A DNA stretch of 64,000 bases from a virus, in the IMG/VR virus record IMGVR_UViG_3300019458_000002, positions 107,714 to 171,713 of that record; one strand, given 5' to 3'. Positions 58,094-64,000 of the stretch are shown in pieces (position 1 is the stretch's first letter; each line of letters opens with the position of its first letter). A program made the translations under genes and the position numbers. The notes beneath the pieces were generated by a model. The model saw only the letters and a list, made by a program, of their open reading frames with translations. It ran no database searches and was not told where the DNA came from.

Positions 58094-60688
58094 TTACTGC
58101 TTAATCTCAAAGCTGACGGGAATTGTTTGGTTTACTCCAGAAACCTCAACAGAAATTCCTATTTGAGCAAGGCCACCTTTGATAGACACAGAGGTTTGGC
58201 GTATGGCAGAAAAGGTTGGGTCATTTGAAAAGGCGGTTTGGGCCATTTTTAATAGTTCAGAAGCAGAAACATCTGCTACAGAAACACCAACCTCTATTGG
58301 TAGTCCGTATTCTGGGTGGTGTAAAAGCGTGCCTTGACGAGTATTTAGAATTAGTCGCACTCTTTGAACAATATTTGTCAACCCTACAGCCAATCTATTG
58401 TCGCCATCGTCAGTCAGAACAATGTCATTTGCGGGTGTAAGCAAGAAGTCTACGCCGCCCACAGCAATCATGGGGTCAAACTCATCTACTCCAGGAATTG
58501 ACCTGGATTTGAAATCGTTTTGTATCGGAATTTCATCAGATGGAATATATACGAGCATCTGCGAATTGACGGTATCGGGCAAGAAAGCTTCTAATACAGC
58601 ATTATCTAGCACCTTGAACTTTGCTAAATCAGTTTCTCCATCTACAGATACGATGTTTTGTCCAAGAGTAACTGTTCTAATCCCAATTACACGCCGCCTC
58701 TCTTTAAAAGAGGCTGTGCTTGAGATGTAAACTGGCTGTCCAACGAACACATTAGACACATCTTCAATCACAACTTCATTTCCGTTTCCATTTGTCAGGA
58801 GTTTAAATCGGAATCCAACCTCATCAACATATGGTTCTCGCAACCCATTTAGAGTTGCAATTTCGTGCCAACGATTGGGGTCACCCAGATATCTAGAAGA
58901 CAAGATTTCTAGTGTAGACCCATATGGGAAAGGTACTGCAAATTTAGACACAGGTTCCCTAAATGCAATGCCTGCTCCTCTTGCTAGACCAGCAATGTAT
59001 TCGATTGTGCTTAGTCTAGACGAGGGCTCGCCATCGCCAGATGCAGAAAGTGCATTAAAGGCCATAATGGTCTGATTCAGAGCAAAGAGTATTTCTAAGT
59101 CCTGAGATGTTGGCGTTGACCTCACAACAGTACCGGCTTTTTTATCAAAAGTAGTATCGTAAATAGAGCTTCCTGCGCCTACGCTATCTGAAAAGCTTTC
59201 GATAACACTTACAAGTGCGTCTCTTTTTTCTTCGAAGTCGCTTCTAACTAGTGACCGTACTCGTTTTTTCTCTTCCTCAATTTTCTTCTTGGTTGAAACA
59301 GGTAGGTCTAGAGAATCCATATTTACCTTGTCCAAAGCTTGCCCATGTTGTGCCCCATCTTGATAGACGTTGGCTCCAGGGGCTGAATTTAAGGCCCTTC
59401 TTTTTTGTGATGGAGTAGACTGAGTGATTTCTCCTCCAAGCTGCCTCATGTTGCTTTGGTCTTTTTGGGTTTTTCTGTCAAAATTCTCCTTATTCATATT
59501 CTTGTAGGCGCTAATTTCACGGCCTACCTGTTTCTGAATACTCTCTGGAAAATCCCGTAAAGTTGTTTTAAACCCAATCACATCCTTAGAAAACAAAATC
59601 CCTTCTCTAACAAAATTGATGGCTCTGTCGATGTCTCCACGAACTGCCTGAAGGGTATTTTTTGCTTCTTCTAAAGTTCGTCGGGCACTAATTAGGGTTG
59701 AAAGAACCCTAGCCATCTTGTCTGGATTTTTGGATACAGAAATATCAGGAACTCCTATATTAGGTACCGTTCCTACGCGCACTCGTCGCCAGGCCTTTAG
59801 CTGAATAGAATATGCATACTCAAATGGGCTTGTAGCTAGTCTTCTTAAGTCAAAGGACACGGGTGTAACCAAATAGACTTGGTCTTTAGTGTCCTTCCAG
59901 TTAGCAAATGCAAGCACCTTGTTTTTACCTAAATCCGTTTTTTTGAGTTTTCCATATCTTTCAAAAAAAGATTGAAGTAATAGAAACTGATAAAATCCAC
60001 TTGTCTTGCCAATCTCTCCTGGAGAACTTTCTGAACCAATTTCAGAGTCCGTTACTGTGTTATTGATTAGGCCAAAGTTTCCACCAATTGCCAATCTAGC
60101 TGTATCTTGAGCGGCTCTAACTGTTTGGCTTACTCCACCAACTACACCATTTACTACTCCACCAGCTATGCCGCTCCCTGCCAGTATCTGATTGAAACTA
60201 GTTCCAGTTCCTAGGCTGCCTTTTTTAGGCAATACACCCGTTGTTCCAGATAAAGAAATCATCTTAAAGGGTGTTCCGTTGTGTTCTTCGATAATTCCCC
60301 CCAGTGTTGCGCTGACATTAATAGCAAATGGCATTGAGATGGTCATTGACTCGGGTGGTATAGGCAAAGTAAACAGCCACTCTGGGCCACCGTAGTAAGA
60401 AACGCCGCCGCTCTTGTTGATTTCTATGATTCTGAACTCATATGGGAATCGTTGATTCCATCTGATAGGGTCTATGGCCGATTCATCCCAAAAATCCAAA
60501 GCTCCTTCTCCTGAGGCCTGGTCATTTTTGGGCTGCTGCTGATTGGCAGTTTTGGATTGCTTTATTACTGCTTTCTGAGCATCTGCATTTTCAGGAGCAA
60601 ACGTGTGCCCAATTGTAGACAAAGGAAGCGGGTTTTCTACTCCATTTGCCCCTAGAGTATGTGAAAGAGGAGGGTTAATATCGGCCAT
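58094..60688 (-). CDS. Baseplate protein with LysM-like and gp25-like domains
   Basis: 864 residues. An N-terminal strand-rich region (about 80-155, FTLPIPPESMTISMPFAINV) recalls LysM-linked baseplate proteins. A long charged coiled stretch (about 330-500) follows. FPYGSTLEILSSRYLGDPNR (about 585) is LysM-like. The last about 100 residues (RVRLILNTRQGTLLHHPEYG ... SVEVSGV) match the gp25/W-like wedge domain. It seems to fuse two baseplate parts that are separate genes in T4- and P2-like phages. Confidence 0.68.
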   Translation of the reverse strand: MADINPPLSHTLGANGVENPLPLSTIGHTFAPENADAQKAVIKQSKTANQQQPKNDQASGEGALDFWDESAIDPIRWNQRFPYEFRIIEINKSGGVSYYGGPEWLFTLPIPPESMTISMPFAINVSATLGGIIEEHNGTPFKMISLSGTTGVLPKKGSLGTGTSFNQILAGSGIAGGVVNGVVGGVSQTVRAAQDTARLAIGGNFGLINNTVTDSEIGSESSPGEIGKTSGFYQFLLLQSFFERYGKLKKTDLGKNKVLAFANWKDTKDQVYLVTPVSFDLRRLATSPFEYAYSIQLKAWRRVRVGTVPNIGVPDISVSKNPDKMARVLSTLISARRTLEEAKNTLQAVRGDIDRAINFVREGILFSKDVIGFKTTLRDFPESIQKQVGREISAYKNMNKENFDRKTQKDQSNMRQLGGEITQSTPSQKRRALNSAPGANVYQDGAQHGQALDKVNMDSLDLPVSTKKKIEEEKKRVRSLVRSDFEEKRDALVSVIESFSDSVGAGSSIYDTTFDKKAGTVVRSTPTSQDLEILFALNQTIMAFNALSASGDGEPSSRLSTIEYIAGLARGAGIAFREPVSKFAVPFPYGSTLEILSSRYLGDPNRWHEIATLNGLREPYVDEVGFRFKLLTNGNGNEVVIEDVSNVFVGQPVYISSTASFKERRRVIGIRTVTLGQNIVSVDGETDLAKFKVLDNAVLEAFLPDTVNSQMLVYIPSDEIPIQNDFKSRSIPGVDEFDPMIAVGGVDFLLTPANDIVLTDDGDNRLAVGLTNIVQRVRLILNTRQGTLLHHPEYGLPIEVGVSVADVSASELLKMAQTAFSNDPTFSAIRQTSVSIKGGLAQIGISVEVSGVNQTIPVSFEIKQ

Positions 60689-60694
60689 TTTGTC

Positions 60695-60704
60695 CTAAGA
60701 TTGT
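60695..60704 (-). promoter_or_regulatory. Intercistronic ACAATCTTAG element (copy 3)
   Basis: ACAATCTTAG on the minus strand, starting within the stop codon of the 331-residue protein and ending 6 bases before the ATG at 60688; here its TTAGGA also serves as the ribosome-binding site. Confidence 0.35.
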
Positions 60705-61699
60705 TAGTCGGTCTTATTTTTCTTCGAAAGATATCGAGATGATTGAGCCTCAAAGGCAGAAATGGCTGATACAACCTGCATCAGACCGGAAGCAACAGCA
60801 CCCATTTGGAAAAATGGAAGCGCAATTGCAGCCTGTGTAAGCCCCGCAATGATTTTAGAGTGCATTTGAGATTGAGCTTTGCGATAGGAAGTTCCCTTCA
60901 TCCAAGCATCTGATGCGCTTCCAACATTAACGCCCTTGCCTTTTATAGAAGTCCCGCCCTTGTCTGTAATTGCCACAGACCCTGAGGCGTCCACCCTTAC
61001 GTCCTTGGCCTTGACCGTATATGCGCTGTCCGCAACAATATCAATCGTTTTCTTTTCATGATTGATGGTCATGCTTTGTTTTTTGTCTTTGGTGTTTACA
61101 ACAAAATTCCCATTTTTTTGAATGGTGAGTGTAGTTCCAACAGCATTTTTATCAACATCTTGATTTATTTTTCCATCAGCATCAGTTACACCTTGATATT
61201 GGAGCACCAGTTCTCCGTCTTTGTTAATGACAAAGTCGATACCATTAAAATTAAAATGCAGATTATGTCCCTTTTCCTTTATTTGTTTGTCGGACACATC
61301 CAGGGTATCTCTTATTCCGCTTATGATTATGGCGTTGTTCCTGTTGCCATCAACACACAGCAATAGAACCTTTGAACCTAATCCAGCCTTTAGTCCATTA
61401 TCCTTTTCTTTACGCTGTTCCGTGTGTTCTGCACGAAGAGTAAAAGAAAGCTTGTCTGCAAGACCACCAAATAAATTTGAGATAGTACAGCTACGATACA
61501 TTAGTCGAGTGTATGTTCCTCCTTCAGAGTAGGTAACTAGCACATCGTATTCTATTAGTTTCTTGCTGATACTTCTTTCATCTGATGGATAGACGATTCT
61601 TTGTACTTCTCCTATTCTGAGTTGGAGGTTGCCGTATAGACCAGATGGAACCTCTGCTCCAACGTCTTCCACTTTGTAAAAACTGGGGATAATTTCCAT
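60704..61699 (-). CDS. Baseplate assembly protein V / spike-like (gp5 C-terminal-like)
   Basis: 331 residues. An N-terminal OB-like barrel (LYGNLQLRIGEVQRIVYPSD) and a middle made of short repeated strands with Gly/Asp turns (FVVNTKDKKQSMTI, TVKAKDVRVDASGSVAITDK, IKGKGVNVGS) are like the trimeric beta-helix of gpV/gp5 spikes. The C-terminus is an Ala-rich hydrophobic helix (ALPFFQMGAVASGLMQVVSA), which is unusual for a spike tip. Lies between the hub-like and wedge-like genes, as expected. Confidence 0.6.
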   Translation of the reverse strand: MEIIPSFYKVEDVGAEVPSGLYGNLQLRIGEVQRIVYPSDERSISKKLIEYDVLVTYSEGGTYTRLMYRSCTISNLFGGLADKLSFTLRAEHTEQRKEKDNGLKAGLGSKVLLLCVDGNRNNAIIISGIRDTLDVSDKQIKEKGHNLHFNFNGIDFVINKDGELVLQYQGVTDADGKINQDVDKNAVGTTLTIQKNGNFVVNTKDKKQSMTINHEKKTIDIVADSAYTVKAKDVRVDASGSVAITDKGGTSIKGKGVNVGSASDAWMKGTSYRKAQSQMHSKIIAGLTQAAIALPFFQMGAVASGLMQVVSAISAFEAQSSRYLSKKNKTD

Positions 61700-61702
61700 T
61701 GC

Positions 61703-63604
61703 TTAAACCACCTTAATTGTTTTTGGCAGGTCTGTTCCTAATGGAGTCTCCGAAAGACCTCCAAAACGTCCCGGTGAATCAATTGTGCCATCACCCCTTA
61801 CACCCAGACCCTGATTCTCGGCCCCCTCAATTTGCGTTTGGTCGGCATCAACTGCAGGATTCTCTCTTTGAAACAGACCAGGATAAGAAGGAAATACCTT
61901 CTTTTCATCAGAATCTATGTCTTCCATTCCATTGGTCAAGCTTAGCTGTGTATTAAAAAACTTTTTTCCATCTGGTCCAATTCCGCAGTTATGATTGACA
62001 GACTCAATATGAAATATCAGATTATCAAACTGAGCATTGTCTCCTTCAGCAATAGGTGCTTGAATTCCTAGACAACTGATAGTGCCATTCATAGTTAAGT
62101 GGCTTCCAATTTTCCAGTCAGCAACCAGTGTCATCCAAGACGATGGTGATTGGTCTTTTGTATCGGCAACATGACAGTCTACCTTTGTTATATGCGCTCT
62201 AAGCCCCGACCTTTGAATATCGATGTCATCGACAATAGGTTTGTTGGTGGCCATTTGTTGAGGACCAGTGTTTGCGTCAACATGGTCTAAAGCTGAAGCG
62301 GTTATCTGAACAAAGTTACATCGTGTAGAATCTGACCTACCTACGGATAAAGACCGAATAAGAAGGGACGGAATTTTCCACCTTGGTAAGGTCAAAAACT
62401 TTGTTACTACTAGGGATTCTGGCCCTGGCTTAAAGGCTTCTGTAGTGAAAGGTATTTGTCTAACGACTATCTGAGGCACGACAAACCCGCTCTCATTAAG
62501 CTTCAGGCTTGTGTACATCTCATTGATTTCAGGATTGATATATTGCTGAACTTGAGACCACAACGGCTTATTAGCAAAAGTAGGAGGATTAAAAAAGGTT
62601 CCTAACACTGGATTGTTCGTAACTTTTCTGTTTAGTGTTGATTCGTCACTTAAGTTGTCTGGAGTCATACCACCTTCAGGTGAGTAGTTTTGAATTCCAA
62701 TCCACAACTCTAGTAGGTCAGCATAAGACAAGAAACCGCTTTTCTTAGAACGCTCATCAGATGAACGACCCAAAATATTGCCAACTTCCTGGGGGACAAT
62801 GTAGGCGAATGGAGCTTCTGTATTTGTTTGCCCTACTGCGGGACTAGGTAAGCCCTTGTCTGTGTAGTCCTTACCAATACCCTTCAATACCCCTTTGCCA
62901 ATTACGATATCTAGTATCGTGGGAATGATAGTGTTGGTATTGTTTTTATCGACACTAAGAATCTTCGTGAAGAAGTCTCCAGATAAGCCTATTTTTGCAT
63001 ACCAATTTTGAAGTTCATCTCTGGAGTCTATAACAGCTGCCAAGAACGGGTTAAAAAAGAATTGCGTAGATAGTTCATTGAACCCAATTGCACTGAGGCT
63101 AACATTTGATGTCTTCATTCCAGACGAAGGTTCTACATCTAGGTTCAAGCGAATGTCATGAGCCCTGCCCACGAACTTGAGTCCATCATTAAACAAGTTG
63201 CATGGAAACTCAGCAGTGTCATTTCCAAGTCTACCTAACAAAGAATCAAATCTGTCTCTGCTGTTAACAATCCATGCCAATATCCAGTCGCCCGGTAATA
63301 TATTGGAAATGTAGTTTATGTTTGCTGTCTTTAGATTTGCATTAAGAGTTTTGATGTAGCTTCCCTTTGAATTTGCTACATTCAACCCCAGGCAATCATC
63401 GGTGATAATCATTCTGGACCGTACTCCGACGCCTCCATTATCGTCCTCACCCTCAAGCTTCAAACTTTTAAAGGTGCTTCTGGAGTATGTAACTGGGTTA
63501 CTCAGTCCTATGACTAGAATAATCCAATGCGGATTACTCATTACATATGAGTTGGAAGACTTTTCATAATCATTGATTATGTCATATACAGGAGGACGAC
63601 CCAT
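61703..63604 (-). CDS. Baseplate hub-like protein
   Basis: 633 residues. The N-terminal part, ILPGDWILAWIVNSRDRFDS (about 99-118), CNLFNDGLKFVGRAHDIRLN and NVSLSAIGFNELSTQFFFNP, has the layout of hub domains of gp27/gpD-type proteins (PGD..., GKxxD.., gFxE). Later regions are strand-rich. It precedes the spike-like gene in transcript order and follows the tape-measure-like gene, matching the usual order tape measure, hub, spike, wedge. Confidence 0.6.
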   Translation of the reverse strand: MGRPPVYDIINDYEKSSNSYVMSNPHWIILVIGLSNPVTYSRSTFKSLKLEGEDDNGGVGVRSRMIITDDCLGLNVANSKGSYIKTLNANLKTANINYISNILPGDWILAWIVNSRDRFDSLLGRLGNDTAEFPCNLFNDGLKFVGRAHDIRLNLDVEPSSGMKTSNVSLSAIGFNELSTQFFFNPFLAAVIDSRDELQNWYAKIGLSGDFFTKILSVDKNNTNTIIPTILDIVIGKGVLKGIGKDYTDKGLPSPAVGQTNTEAPFAYIVPQEVGNILGRSSDERSKKSGFLSYADLLELWIGIQNYSPEGGMTPDNLSDESTLNRKVTNNPVLGTFFNPPTFANKPLWSQVQQYINPEINEMYTSLKLNESGFVVPQIVVRQIPFTTEAFKPGPESLVVTKFLTLPRWKIPSLLIRSLSVGRSDSTRCNFVQITASALDHVDANTGPQQMATNKPIVDDIDIQRSGLRAHITKVDCHVADTKDQSPSSWMTLVADWKIGSHLTMNGTISCLGIQAPIAEGDNAQFDNLIFHIESVNHNCGIGPDGKKFFNTQLSLTNGMEDIDSDEKKVFPSYPGLFQRENPAVDADQTQIEGAENQGLGVRGDGTIDSPGRFGGLSETPLGTDLPKTIKVV

Positions 63605-64000
63605 TAGGCTCTCCTAGGCGCGGGACCTGACATCTTGGACGTAATCTGCGAAATCTGAGATGCTGCATTCCTAAGAACTGAAGCAATAGCCGAAGCCGAA
63701 GCTCCGAGTCCTGCAATGGTTCCTCCAGCTGCACCTTGTGTAACTATTTCGGCGCCTACGGCTCTAGACCGCTTAATTACAGCTGCCATTGTTTCCTGGT
63801 CACCAGCTGCTGCAGCGCTATCGTAGGATTCCTGAAGCTGCTGCTGTAAGGCTGCTCCAGTTGCACCATGGGTTTTTCCAAGGGGTCCAGTACCAGTTCC
63901 TTCCAGGTCTTTGAAGTCACCCCTATTTGCTCTGCCAAGTCTAATAAGACCAAGACCAGCCTCCATGCCAACGCCTCTGCCTGCTCTAATACTTGCTCCA
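63604..64000 (-). CDS. C-terminal end of a probable tape-measure protein (partial)
   Basis: At least 131 residues; the frame remains open to the window edge with coding-like sequence (GASIRAGRGVG before the first in-window Met at 63966), so the start lies outside. Composition is Gly/Ala/Gln-rich and helical (ALQQQLQESYDSAAAAGDQE, GTIAGLGASASAIASVLRNA), typical of tape-measure C-termini. The stop overlaps the hub-like start by 1 base, and tape measures normally precede hub genes. Confidence 0.5.
   Translation of the reverse strand, partial: GASIRAGRGVGMEAGLGLIRLGRANRGDFKDLEGTGTGPLGKTHGATGAALQQQLQESYDSAAAAGDQETMAAVIKRSRAVGAEIVTQGAAGGTIAGLGASASAIASVLRNAASQISQITSKMSGPAPRRA

Noticed and set aside
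1-64000. CRISPR arrays, insertion sequences, integrase or lysogeny modules, complete tRNA genes.
   Set aside because: No regularly spaced repeats, no transposase or integrase motifs, and no complete cloverleaf were found on reading either strand; a tRNAscan-SE run would settle the tRNA question.

Overview
This window is part of the genome of a large, tailed, probably contractile-tailed (myovirus-like) bacteriophage. Evidence: densely packed genes with 1-20 base overlaps, a self-contained replication module, a long run of tail and baseplate genes, a cell-wall peptidase, and no host-type housekeeping operons. Baseplate J, gp25-like and spike-like proteins point to a contractile tail. A lipobox protein and a signal-peptide protein suggest a Gram-negative host, but the host cannot be named. 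Capsid, portal and terminase genes are not seen here, so the genome is clearly larger than the window. No integrase, repressor, CRISPR array or complete tRNA gene was found.

Layout. (1) Positions 1-2759, minus strand: a sigma-70-like factor that runs off the left edge, an SF2 helicase and a small P-loop kinase-like protein. (2) A divergent control region, about 2760-2982. (3) Positions 2983-38561, plus strand. It opens with a winged-helix protein, a GroEL-type chaperonin, an SbcC/Rad50-like ATPase and a B12-dependent class II ribonucleotide reductase. A replication block follows: C-family DNA polymerase (DnaE type), probable ssDNA-binding protein, RecA/UvsX-like recombinase, DnaG-like primase and DnaB-like helicase. 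Next come a ClpP-like protease, an HNH-aminotransferase fusion and an RNA-repair-like cassette (CYTH, PD-(D/E)XK-like, cREC-like, Rnl5-type RNA ligase, Thg1). Last are dUTPase, a phosphoesterase, peptide deformylase and many small membrane, secreted or zinc-ribbon proteins. (4) Positions 38565-64000, minus strand: an endolysin-like M15 peptidase, glycine-rich adhesin-like proteins, giant tail proteins of 2189 and 2466 residues, baseplate components, and the C-terminal end of what looks like a tape-measure protein.

How it works together. The plus-strand block makes nucleotides (RNR, dUTPase), copies and recombines DNA, and appears to protect or repair RNA. The minus-strand block builds the tail and lyses the cell. 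Most genes inside operons have an AAGGA(G) ribosome-binding site. A distinct subset has none and instead carries a GCTAT box 13-18 bases before the start codon, in three cases with a good -35 box at 17-18 bp. That predicts almost leaderless transcripts and is the most interesting regulatory signal here.

Other points of note are a precise fusion of a homing-type HNH nuclease to a complete PLP aminotransferase, a small gene broken by one base in a G run, a three-way-junction RNA candidate between the SSB and RecA regions, and Kelch-like propellers and shared repeat modules inside giant tail proteins. All functional calls come from reading motifs by eye; no database search was run.
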